This document shows positions 23,401 to 34,997 of a DNA stretch of 64,000 bases, in pieces. The translations under genes and the position numbers were made by a program. The notes below the pieces were generated by a model, which ran no database searches, was not told the DNA's origin, and saw only the letters and a program-made list of their open reading frames with translations. Each line of letters opens with the position of its first letter. The stretch's first letter is position 1. Origin of the DNA: Scatophagus argus (Eukaryota > Chordata > Actinopteri > Scatophagidae); NCBI RefSeq assembly GCF_020382885.2, contig NC_058498.1, forward strand, positions 19,435,001-19,499,000, in the 5' to 3' direction.

Positions 23401-26400
23401 CACTTCTGTCACTCACAGGAGATGTGCACTGTAGAGGAGCCTAATGAGGAATTCACCTCCAGACATAGTTTAGAGTGGAAGTTTCTCTTCTTGGACCACA
23501 GGTACAGGCTTCATTTGAATGTGTGTTTTTAATTGTGTGAAACTGTATTTGTTGCTCTGCTGTGTTTGTGTTATTATGCTTTTGTATTATTTATGGATCA
23601 TTTATAAATCTTTTTGCGTAAATTCAGATTTAACCAAAATCTTGCTGAGACTAAATTACTGGATCAAAACAAGTGTAAACAAATGTAACAAATGTAGCAG
23701 CCATTCAGTAACTATCCAAATAAAGTGCATCTTTTTTTCTTTCCATTCATCACCATATTTTAGCTTCATTTCTCCACAGTGGGAGAAATTGGAAACGCGT
23801 CATCTGTCTTTACATATCAGTGGTCAGAGTCTGACTGTAGTAATTTGATTCGGAAGGAGTTTTGGCATTGCAGCAGTAAATGAAAATGCTATCAAGATTA
23901 GTTAAAGGTTCATCTGTCAACTTTATGAACGTTAGCCCCTAAATGATGGTGCATAATGGCTTATTTACAGCACAGTATCAGTACTTTTAACAGAAGGTGT
24001 GCAGAGGTTTATCAGTGACTCATCTCAATAACATTTTCTTTCTTTCTTTGTTCAGAGCTCCGCCCATTATAGGTTACCTTCCGTTTGAGGTACTGGGTAC
24101 ATCAGGATATGACTACTACCATGTAGATGACCTGGAGACATTGGCCAAATGCCATGAACACTGTGAGTACATCTCTCCCAGACTTCATTACAGTTAGCTC
24201 ATCTATGTTTTTCAGCTTCTTTTTGAACTTTCACATAGTGACTGTGCAGTCAACTTTGTCTCCTTGTGTGTCCATAGTAATGCAATATGGCAAAGGAAAG
24301 TCCTGCTACTACAGATTCCTCACCAAAGGGCAGCAGTGGATTTGGCTTCAGACCCACTACTACATCACCTACCACCAGTGGAACTCCAGACCAGAGTTTA
24401 TCGTCTGCACACATACTGTTGTCAGGTACATGGAAGATTAACCAATGACATTTACATACCTAAATACAAAAGTAAATTAAAAAAACACACACATCTGGCC
24501 AACATTTTTCACTTTAATCTCCATTTTACTTATGTATCTAAGTGTATTTTCTGCTTCTTTTGCTCTACAGTTATGCTGAAGTAAGAGCAGAGCAGCGCAG
24601 AGAGCTTGGTATTGAAGAATCACAGCCGGAGATCACAGCAGATAAGGTGAGATGTCTGTCCAACATGAATTGTGGGAAGACTGATCACAAATCTGTGATT
24701 CTGCTTTGTACGGAGACCCAGAGCTAACACTGACTGTAGTGACTTTCCCCCTCACTTCACAGCAGTCCCAGGATTCAGGCTCTGAATCCCAGCTTAACAC
24801 CTCCAGCCTAAAGGAGGCTCTAGAGCGCTTCAACCATAGCCGGACACCCTCTGCCTCATCTCGCAGTTCACGCAAGTCTTCACACACTGCTGTGTCTGAC
24901 CCAGTCTGTAAGCACCCTCAACAAACAGCTGTTCAATATCAACTTATGAGACACCCTAACAGGGTGTTTCTATGACAGATGCAATTTCATATTAATCTTT
25001 TTTTTTTTTTTTTAAATCATGTTTGTATTTCCCTCTCAGCATCACAAATGAAGCTTCAGGGTGACAGGAGTACACCAGGTCGCCAGTCTGTCTCTGCTGT
25101 TGAGATGACATCGCAACGAAGGTCATCTATCAGCAGCCAGGTCAGTGAAGGAACAAGATCAGAGTCTGGTGAAAAAGGGCCTTAGTTAGAGATGGAGAGA
25201 GTCAGAATTCAAAATTTAAATTCAAAAAATATTTTGAAGACTTCTCATCCATTTTTGTTTGGTGTCCTTGTTGATTCTATCAGCATTCGATGAGCTCCCA
25301 AAATACAGGACAGAACATGGCACCATCCATGGTTTCACAACAACAACAGCAACAACAGCAGCAACAGCCTCAACAACAGCAACAGCCTCAACAGCAACAA
25401 GTTCAGACCAGTGGCCAAGTAAGATATTTATCTCATCTGTTTAAAAGCCTAATTCCTGTCTTGTTGTAGGCCTCATGAAAGGATTTAACCTAATTTTTAT
25501 ATACTTTTCATTGTTATGTCATTTTTTGATTAATGAAAAAAAATGCAAAATATGTTCTGATAAATAGGGATTGGCGTACTTTGCTTTTTCTGGATGTACA
25601 AGATAAAATGCAGAATTCATAGTTATTTTGCCTAATCTTTGCTGAGCACAAAGAAAACTATTATTTAAAAATTCATACATCACACCTTTGAAAGAAACAT
25701 AATTAACAACATAAAAACCCATGCCAAAAATATAAAACTAAGCACATTCATAATTAGTATTAGAATTAGAATTAGTATCTAAAACAAAATATAGAATTAC
25801 ATTTTTTATTAAATTGTACTTTTTTCTCTCCTTGAAAGAACCAGATGTATTCCGGTCACTGTTGTGTGCTGGTTATGACTAGTTTCTCAGCACCCAATGT
25901 AGACTTTGATTTACACGCACACACATACATAGAAAACTCTGGCATTTAACTTCCTGCTGTGACTCCATACCATTGTTCATCGACAGTCAATGGTGCAGTT
26001 CTGCAGCCAGCTCGAAGCCATGCAGAACCTGAAAGAGCAGCTGGAGCAGAGGACCAGGATTATTGAGGCCAACATTCAGCGGCAGCAGGATGAGCTGCGC
26101 CAGATCCAGGAGGAGCTGCAGAGGGTGCAGGGACAGAGCCTGCAGGTGAGACTGACTGTTGAGGAGCATGCCGCAAAACTCTGTGAACATACATATATAC
26201 TGTGTGTCACTGCTTTGTTTTCTTTATATGCTGTTTGGATAGATGTTTTAATGTTATTGTTTCAGAGGAAGTCACAGTCTGTGCTGCATGTTTCAGATGT
26301 TCTTGCAGAAAGGACCCGGAGGACTAAATCTGAGCTCTGTTCAGATGGCCCAGGGGAGCACTCTGCAGCAGGGGGGGACACTCAGCATGCAGGGCCAGGT

Positions 26401-27845
26401 GGTGTCTGTAGGGCCTCTACAGAACAGCATACAGCAACAACATGCTGTCCAACCCCAGTCCCAGCAACAAGCACTCCTACGGGAACAGAACACAGCACAC
26501 TCTCAGGTCAGAAAAACTAAATAGTTTAATGAATCACCATTCATTAAACACATTCAGTGCAGCCACTCACTGACATGTTATTTTTAGCTTACTTTTTTCC
26601 CCATAGATTCCAGTATATTCTAGATGTTGTCACTTACTCTGGTTTTGTGTCTTTCAGTCTCAGCGGTCGTCTCTGACTCTGCAGCCTCAGCAAAATCCAC
26701 TGCCTGCATCTCTGTACAATACAATGATGATCCCTCAGCAAAGCCCCACTAACGTGGTCCAGATTGCCACCAGCCTGGCTCAGAATACTGGACCCAACAC
26801 TCCTGCTGTGGCTACATTTGCACAGGACCGTGCAGCTCAGATTAGGTTTGCATCTTTATATACTAATTTTATTCCTTCATTGAAAGTGAATTTGTTATTA
26901 GCTATTGATTGCACCACCATGATGCCTACCACTTTCATTTGAAATGTAAGTGTTTTTATAATGTTTTCAGAAACAGTAAAAATGAAGAAATTTCCTGACT
27001 TTTGTTCCATGTTCTGTCTGACAGGTTTCCTGCTGGTCCTCAGCTGCTCACCAAGTTAGTGACTGGGCAGATGGCATGTGGGGCAGTCATGGTCCCCACA
27101 ACCATGTTTATGGGCCAAGTGGTGACGGCCTTTGCTCCTCAGCAGGGCCAGACCCAGACCATCAGCATTTCCCAACAACCACCACAGCAACAGCAACATC
27201 AGCAGCAGGATCAGCAGGTACAGCAGCAGTCACAGGTCACAGCCATGCAGCCAGGGCAGGCTCCACTGACCCAGCAGCAAACTCAGTTCCTACAGGTAAT
27301 GCTCAGCTAGAGATGGCATTTAGACTGTACTTGGCAACTTTGGGATTGGGATACTTTATCAAGATATTTGTTTGCCTGTTCGTATCAAAGTTCTCTCCAT
27401 AGCAACCACAGTGAGTTTGGGAGTGGGGGTTAGGAGTCATTGCAAACCTTCATTTTTGCAGCTGTCAAAACTAAATGTTGCCTAATACAGTTTTAAGTAA
27501 AACCTATCTATATATGGCTCCACACATTCATTTCCTTCCTACAATGCAGCTAATGGAAATTTTTCACTTAAGGCTCCACGGCTTCTTCATGGAAACCAGT
27601 CCACCCAGTTGATCCTGCAGGCGGCGTTCCCTTTGCAACAGCAGGGTACCTTCACTGCTGCAACCCAACAGCAGCAGCAACAGTTACAACAGCAACAGCA
27701 GTTGCAACAGCACCAGTTACAACAACATCAACATCAACAACAACAACAACAGCAGCAGAAGAAGCAGTTACAACAGCAGAAACAGCAACTGGCACTGCAC
27801 AGGGCAGATAGTTTGTCTGATCACTCTGCTGCGCAGCCGCAGTAG
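20436..27845 (+). CDS. clock: CLOCK circadian bHLH-PAS transcription factor (886 aa)
   Basis: CLOCK dimerises with BMAL1/ARNTL, binds E-boxes and drives per/cry transcription in the nucleus. Coding exons: 20436-20455 (exon begins 20364), 20937-20996, 21241-21389, 21476-21567, 21670-21759, 21888-22008, 22128-22241, 22330-22448, 23419-23501, 24056-24162, 24278-24425, 24571-24646, 24763-24907, 25040-25140, 25284-25418, 25987-26145, 26297-26506, 26658-26845, 27025-27295, 27573-27845. All phases close. The start MTSSIDQDDGSI matches the mammalian start at MSSIVDRDDSSI. The bHLH is at about residues 26-76 (basic [11 protein letters not shown]), PAS-A about 98-168, and PAS-B about 250-325 with [20 protein letters not shown] in the following PAC region. 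The exon at 25987 (residues 521-573, coiled coil) corresponds to mouse exon 19, the one lost in the Clock mutant. Glutamine-rich tracts lie in exon 25284 and in the last exon. The protein is slightly longer than human (846) because of these. Teleosts have clocka, clockb and npas2. Linkage to tmem165, srd5a3 and kdr identifies this as a true clock, possibly clocka. Confidence 0.97.
23010..23360 (+). repeat. Diverged teleost interspersed repeat, copy C
   Basis: Lies in a CLOCK coding-region intron just before the exon at 23419. It has a 'gctaaatgctaat...gctaacatgctgatgctaat' head and shares the 'gaatttcattagttttacaggcattt' and 'ttatggcagtctgttcagtagttgt' blocks with copy B. Confidence 0.65.
25338..25400 (+). 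repeat. clock: Coding polyglutamine tract inside CLOCK
   Basis: A CAA/CAG run encoding Q10-P-Q5-P-Q4 in the exon immediately before the exon-19 equivalent. Human CLOCK has no glutamine run at this place. Mixed CAA/CAG codons suggest moderate slippage stability. Confidence 0.95.
27666..27788 (+). repeat. clock: C-terminal coding glutamine-rich tract of CLOCK
   Basis: CAA/CAG-dominated sequence encodes glutamines interrupted by L, H and K, about 40 residues long, in the last exon. It corresponds to the length-variable polyQ domain of vertebrate CLOCK, which contributes to transactivation. Confidence 0.95.
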
Positions 27846-28160
27846 CCAACTAAAGGCAGTCAGAAGTGGAGTGAAACCCAGGCGTGGGTAAGGAGTTCTC
27901 TTGAAAGTGCAGCCCTGAGACCGTGCTTCAGAGGCTGAGAAGTGATTGGATGGGCAGGCTGTGGCTTCCCTCCCCTCACAAGGATCTTTTGCTGTTTGCA
28001 TGTAACTCCTGAGCACAGATGCTGCAGAGAAGCCAGGACTGGGCCCACTGTGGCTCTGGCATCAGGCTTTGGCTCTGGGTCAAAAGCCTTTTCTCTGAGA
28101 AACAGGGAGCCACATCCCCCTTAATGGACTCCCGCCTACACCCCTCCCCGGTCCTCTCCC

Positions 28161-28161
28161 T

Positions 28162-28198
<37 letters not shown>

Positions 28199-28199
28199 T
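28161..28199. repeat. (TG)n(AG)n compound microsatellite
   Basis: Uninterrupted TG units followed by AG units in the presumed CLOCK 3' UTR. Confidence 0.95.
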
Positions 28200-29044
28200 G
28201 TGTCTGTGTGTGTCCGTGTGTGCGTGCGTGCTCTAGCCACCCTCACAGGATTATTTTATGCAGAGCTCTATAGTTAATGCAGTGAAGGTTCTATCAAGCT
28301 CCAAGGACGTCCTGCAGAACAGCGTGGCTTGTTTATTGTGGATGTTTTCTCCTATTCTTGTTTTTCATGTAAAAATAATTATGGGTCAGAAAATATTTTT
28401 AAGAAACTGGTGTAGATTGAACTTTTATTGTACATAACATCTTGTGTAATATATTATGTAAATACAATGGCAAAAGAAAGAACTAATATTTTATATGATG
28501 CATGAAATGCATAGTCTGTTATTTGCAGCTTTGAATATGTTTTTTTCTAGTACTCTATGAAAAAAAAATCTTAAAATGCTCAGTGGCTGATATTTACAGA
28601 ATTCTATTCTTCTGTGTGTGTCTGCGTGTGTGCGCATAGCAGACAATGCTGATGCTGCTTGTTGTGTCACAGTTTGTTTAATCCTTGACCCACATTTTCA
28701 CTGAATTTTATAAAATTGTCAAAATGAAATATTCCAAAGCAATTTTAAGCTGTTGAAGATGTGTTTAACTCTGCACACTACAGACTAAACTCAATTTGAA
28801 TCAAATATTGTGAATGAAGTGTACCAGGGTTAAGCTAAATGTATGCAACAATAAGATTTGCCAGCATCATCCTCCGTATGATTGACTCATTTTTCCACTC
28901 CTGCTGAGATCCTGCTATTTCAGAGACATCTTGTATGGTACCTTTATTCAGTATATAAATATTTATCACTTAAAATACATTGACATTTTGAAAATGTAAA
29001 ATCATCCTGTTATCATCAGCCTGATCAAATGATTTCCTCATTGG

Positions 29045-29300
29045 CAGTCTGATTATTCATCCGTTCTTTAGCAACTTATCGGGGTCAGCAGAAGGAGAGC
29101 AGCCCAGATGTCCTTTTCCCAAGTGTCTTCCTCCATTCCTTTCCGGGAGACTTCCTGTTGGTCCTGCGTGAGCTGCAAGAGTCTCAAATCAACTTCACTT
29201 TCTCTTGGAGAAGCAATGGCTGGACACAGATGTCCCCTCATAATTCAGGAAGAGAGAGGCCAGCAGAGACCTCATTTAGGCTCCTTATATCTGCACCCTC
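29045..29300. repeat. Possible diverged retrotransposon-type repeat
   Basis: Blocks such as 'gcagcccagatgtcc' and 'ttcctttccgggagacttcctg' resemble a common teleost LINE-associated repeat in word order. No second copy in this window confirms it. Confidence 0.35.
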
Positions 29301-30292
29301 ATTCTTGTAGTTACTAACCAGTGCTGTTTAATGCTTGGAATGAAGTTTGTCTCATGAGAAGTTTGCTTTCTGCTTTTCTGCCTTGCTTTGAGAAAGAGGC
29401 TGTAATACTTAAGCTAATCCATCTAAAAACTCTGCATGTTCACACACCACTAGGAACAATGGAAACAAGCTGTGAACCCAACACTGACATCTCGTCATCC
29501 TTTTATGTTGTTGCAGTGATATTATTAGTTTACACAGAACAGTATCAGTATTGTAGTCACAAATATTCTCATCTTTCCCTTTGTTTTTGGTCTACCTGTA
29601 AACATCCAGCATGCTTCACTGTTTTCACCAGCTAGTGACTCGCCTGCCTGCCGATTGGTCCTGGGAGCAGTGGGTCTGAACCACAACAGTGAGCTGAAAG
29701 ATACTTGAGCTGAGGGACACTTCAGAGTCGGATGATACTTCTCTGTGAGCAACCCCTTTCACATACAAGTAGTCAGCTGATTCATTGCTGCTCTAAAATT
29801 ATTGATTATAGCAGCTTTAAAAGTAATAATGGAATAGGATTCCTACAGGATGCTGTGGGGGAACATTATTGCAAAGTTAAATAAATAAATGAGGACAACT
29901 GTCACGTCTGCTGAATGACAGACAGCGTTGTCAAGCTTATGGTGAAATACTGTTGGAATGTGTAGAAATGGGTGTGCAGTGGGATCTCACTACAGACCCA
30001 TTCCTACACATTCTGGATTAGCAGTCTTGCCTGGCAGCCCCCTCACCATCTGATCTAATTCACTTGTCAGATGGTATTCGGCAGACAGCTCAGCCCCTCC
30101 TTCATGTTCATGAAGTAACTGGCTGAGCTCACCCTCGTTTGTATCTGTTGAAACACCTACAGCACACTGTCTCTGATTTTTGGCCCAAGACATTTGGAGA
30201 CTTTTTGCACATCCCGGTTCAAATGTTTTATAGAAAGTTCCTGATTTGTCACTTGTCATATGTTTTGTTATCCATCTTATTCCACAACTTCG

Positions 30293-30545
30293 GGGCAGTC
30301 GTGGATCAGCGGTTAGGGTGTCGGACCCGTAACCGGTGGATCGCTGGTTCGATTCCCCGTCCCGGTGTCCATGGCTGAGGTACCCTTGAGCAAGGTACCT
30401 AACCCCCACTGCTCCCCGGGCGCTGCACGCGGTCGCCCACTGCCCCGGGTTTGCTGTGTGTGTGTGCACGTCACTTGGGTGGGTTAAATGCAGAGAACAA
30501 ATTTCGTTGGAGTGAGTTCCCTCCAATGACAAGATATGTCACTTT
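30293..30545 (+). repeat. tRNA-derived SINE
   Basis: Starts with a tRNA-like head containing an A-box-like TGGATCAGCGGTTAGGG and a B-box GGTTCGATTCC at about 30345. A body with 'accccttgagcaaggtaccta'-type sequence and a 'gggttaaatgcagagaacaaatttcg' tail follows. The anticodon region and 3' end do not form a full tRNA, so it is a SINE rather than a tRNA gene. Confidence 0.75.
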
Positions 30546-30555
30546 CATTCATTTC

Positions 30556-33371
30556 ATTTCATTAGGGATGAAGCACTGAAAGAGTAAACCATAATGAGTC
30601 CACTGGGCAAAATGTGAGTAATGCACCATAGATGCTGCAGCTGCTTTAAGCCTAATTTTGAGTAGCAATGGACAAATGATAATATCAACAATCACTTGCA
30701 GCTCGCTGCTCTGGGCTATTGGACCCATGAGTTGGCACACCCACCTAGCCTTTCTGACAGGTTATTGGATTGAGATTTGAGTTTTCAGGGATATAAACTG
30801 TCACATGTAACAGCTGCTGTTTCTACTGTGCCCATAAGTCAAGCTCAGCTTGTGTGTTTGAACATACATAAAACTGGTATTGATAAGATCTTTTAACCTT
30901 AATTACTTCTTGGATAGTACGATGCTTTAACTGTTTAGTAAGTGGGAGTGTCACTTAATTATGGGATTGCTTCAAATTTCCAATCACACATTTCAGAGTA
31001 CATTTGGTTTGCATCATATTTACGTAGTTGGGTTTTTTCTGAGGTTGTCGTGTTGCCTTTGAGAGACCCACGTGGACTTTGTAGTTTCCCTTTGAGCTAT
31101 TGTCAGCCTACATTATAGTTGGTCACATGCTATATCTTGTGCCAGTGTTAAACCATGTTGGAATATGGCCGAATTCAAATTTCAGTTAAGATATCTAAGG
31201 GACTGTATGAAAACATCAGGGGTGGGGAGGAGAGTTTGACTTTAGTTAGTGATATTTGAAAAAAACTAAACTAAACCAGGCACTCTCCTCATTAATTTTT
31301 AAGCATAAAATGTTAAAGGAATAATATTTTTTTCAGTGTCCAAATCTGCTTGAGAGAGCTACTAAATGAACACTTATTCACTCTCAGTGATGCTGAGTCA
31401 GTGGATGTGGTAAATACATGCAATACTTTAAGGTATAAAGCAAAATGAAGCGACAGCAAGTGTTGAAAATAGAGATTTGAACTATAAGAAAATTAAAGAC
31501 CCTCATTTGCTCTTAAGTTTCAAACCCTTTGGCAAAAAGAAAACAATACGGTGCCCTCCCTGTTTTCTGAACCTTCTACCCCCTTTAATGGTTTTCATAC
31601 AGTCCCTTATACCTGCTTTGTTGTTTCTGCGCTGCTAGAGTTGTACATGCATAATCTGGACCTTTACACAGCACCCCCCCCCTTATGTGAACTCAGTTGT
31701 GGTGCTGCAGTACATATCAGTATTTAAATAACACACAACAGTTCTCTGCTAAACAGTTACAAAACCTGGAGAGTGGAGCTGGTCCTGAGCTACAGGCCAA
31801 CAGCATCTGAATTGTGACACAAGCGGTTCAGTAAACCTAAAACAATCTAATTAGATATAATGAAGACCAGTGTGGCTCTGAGAGACTTTGCACATTGTAT
31901 GATAGGACATGCAGTAAATAAGAGAACTTAATTATTTTTTTATTACCGTAATAGACCTCATTAAGCTTGCATATGTACATGACATCGAACATACTATCGA
32001 TACTGCTTTTAAATGTGAAAACATAAAAATCAAGGAACCTGAGTCTAAAACGAACTGTGACATACACACAAAGACTGTTGAACTTGTTTCCCCCAGAAAA
32101 GGCTTGTTACTTGTGGGTTTGGTTATGCGAAGAGTTTGTATCGAATTTAAAGGTGATGTTGAATCTTCAGTTTCTTGAAGGGTTTTACAGGATGACACTA
32201 AGTATTAGTGTGTCACTGCCAAGTCACGAAAATATGAGGGAAAATGTTTTGTTGTTCACATAGAGGCGAGCCCTAAATGAAAGGACACAGTGCATTGTGT
32301 TAAATGTGTAGCTCCAGTGTGCACGCTAGAAACTCTGAATGTCCGTCAGTTCTCTCTTTGTTTTCAGTTCATGTTTGTGTGGCATTATTGTTTGGCTCAT
32401 TAAATCTACTGCTGCAGTACACTCAATGCAAAGGAAAAAAAAAAATCACACCTGTTGTTTTTAAAAGGTTAATCCACCCTGAATCCCACAGACTCTGGCG
32501 ACGCCTGAAGCAGCGACCTCACAGTAAGGCTGCAATTAATCCTTATATTCAGAGTTCATTAATCCTCTGATTACCTGTGTTAACAGATTGGTCAATGTAA
32601 AAAATAATTGAGAAAAACCCACAATTTCCTTCAGCTGAAGGTAACAGCTTCAGATGTCTTGTTTTGTCCACAATATTTAACTTAAAATGGTATAAAACTG
32701 ATGGGAAAAGCAGTAAAGTGTCTGGAGGCTGGAAATTTGTGCTTGAAAACTAATGAATCTTTTTTTAATGAAGCATTGGTAAATTATTGGCTTTTAATAA
32801 AGCTATTTGTTACAATTTAAAACTCCTTTTTAAAGGATGTCCTTCTTAGGAAGTGATTTCTGATTTTGCCCTCCATGCTTCACTCTTGATTTACCACTAA
32901 AATGTTAACATGCTCAGTTTAATATCTTCTGCTATGAGCAGCGATGGAGGATTTATTGCACTCTTCACATCCACTACTGCCACCTGCTGCTCAGCTGTAG
33001 GCTCCTTAATCGATAATTAAATTATGTGAAACAGGCCCACTGGTGTGTGTGTGTGTGAATGGTTTTTACTTTTTAATAAAAAGAAAATCCCAAAATGCAT
33101 TTTAATTCATGCTAAAAGCATCTTTCACTGGTGTGTGCCTACTGCCTTGCATTTATTTCTTGAGCCAAACCATTCAGAAATTAAATCATTTAAGGCAAAT
33201 ATATCAATCATTTGCCCTCCTTCAATTTGAAAATAAAAGTAATGAGAGGTCTCTGGTGTTCTGTTGGTGCCTTCATTTATTTTCTTTACAAGATGGTGCC
33301 CATCATGGCCACTCAGCTCAATACAGTACAAATGATTGTTTCAGAAATCAGACAACACATGAAACATTTTT
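30556..33371. other. Intergenic DNA between convergent CLOCK and TMEM165
   Basis: No gene was recognised. AT-rich, with isolated short ORFs and a short C run near 31675. CLOCK and TMEM165 point toward each other here, so both 3' UTRs may extend into this space. Confidence 0.5.
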
Positions 33372-34997
33372 ATTGAGCATTTTAGATTTATAGGCATTTC
33401 AACCAACCTGTATCAAGTACTTCACAGCTGGGCACAGTCTGTCAAATATTGACAATGCAGCTTTAGCCTGTTCACTTAAAAAAATAATTTGATTCCTTGT
33501 TTACAGTGATGTGCCCCACCCCTTTTTTTGTTTCCACAGTATATGTGCTTAAAAAGGAAAGACAATGAAACTAAATAAATAGATACTGTTTTAAATAAAA
33601 AGAGAAATGTAGGCTTGAATTACATTGCAGAGTTCAGGTGTCACTGTAGCTACAACACAGCTGCTTAGGGCATAAGGAGTGTGCACTGCAGGTTTTGTGT
33701 AGGATACATTCCATGGAGGCAACTCGTCTATTCTGTACCCGATGTAGTGACTGTATTTGTGATTCAAAGCAGCGACACTGGAAGCAGCGAGCTTCATGCT
33801 GGAAATGGCTTTATTCACTAAGGAGGAGTTAACCTGTGTGGGAGAATCTACGGAGGTGATTACTGACCCGATTCATGTTTCGTTCACCACTGGTACCTGA
33901 AACTGGAAGCAAGAAATATGAAGTACCTCGATAAATCTCTCCAACAGGGGAACTAGCGTTTTGGGGAGGTGCAGATAAACCATTTTACAGCTGTGATGTA
34001 GCTCTCTGGGTACCGTACCTACACAGATATTTTAACAATATGGCAACACCTAGAAGCAGAGGTATTCAAGTGGTTCAGTCTCTGTCACTCTAAAAGACTG
34101 CTCCTATGTGAACAAAGCATTAACCATTAAGGGAAAAATTTAAATCACGTCTCTGCCTCAAATAAAATCTCAACTCAAATCATTTTCTTAATTACATGCT
34201 GTTGGGTCCGTTTTCACACTTTCCCCTCTCACAGTAGAAATTCAAATCTTAATAAAATCTCGTAAAGGAGGCCCGCTTTATTATGTGACTTTAATTTGAC
34301 ATGTGTCACTGTGGAATAAACAACCAAGCAGCACCAGCCAATTCCTGTAAGAGGAGACTGGCAGCTTGGTATACGGTTTCTTTTCTGTCAACAGTTACCT
34401 GTATGCACCTGGGCTCATTTAAAGAAGACAAAAATTAACCAACATTTAAAAACAAGAATGGCAAAGATTTTGAAATGGACGCAGTGTCTAACTGAAACGG
34501 TTAAGTGGGAGAAGTACTGCAGGTCAGCCTCTATTTCTGAGCCACAGAACCTTTTAGAGATGGGATGGAAGGCAGCAATCAGCAACAATCCAGTCTTCTG
34601 TTTTTCTTACACTCTTTGTGATAAGATTACAGTTCTTACAGAGAGCTACAGCCCTGCCCTCTCTCCCAGTTAGCCTCTGTCACTCAGTGTTTTCTTCTCC
34701 TTGAGGGTTTTACTTCATGGAAAGTTTTCAGCACTCAACAGACACACCTCTCATGAGGATCGGATGCGCATTCCAGGTTAAGTTTCTTGGGGAAATGTTG
34801 TTTAATGCTAATAACATAATGTTCAACTTCCAACAGAAAACCCACAGACCAGTTGGGACATGAGGGCGGGACTTTAGCTCTCTGTTTAACATGTCACATT
34901 TCCTGTTGAGAAACACACACAGAGTCAAAACTACAGTCTCTCTCAAGTAACCTAACCGAATTTTACATGTATGTACAGAGAAATCCTGAAAGTCCTA
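33372..34997 (-). other. tmem165: TMEM165 3' UTR (end inferred)
   Basis: Minus-strand sequence after the TMEM165 stop. A minus-strand AATAAA (plus TTTATT at about 33369) would end a UTR of about 1.6 kb. No ORF with splice context was found here. Confidence 0.35.

Larger units (their letters stand above)
27846..29900 (+). other. clock: CLOCK 3' UTR (end inferred)
   Basis: Follows the TAG stop. It includes a GT/GA microsatellite at 28161-28199 and AT-rich sequence with ATTTA-like words from about 28370. The first canonical AATAAA on this strand is at 29880-29885, which would give a UTR of about 2 kb. A non-canonical earlier signal is possible. Confidence 0.4.

Noticed and set aside
30293..30380. 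tRNA gene
   Set aside because: A- and B-box-like words are present, but no complete cloverleaf. The body and tail belong to a SINE.
29990..30532. 180-codon minus-strand ORF
   Set aside because: It overlaps the tRNA-derived SINE, has no recognisable domain and is explained by repeat sequence.
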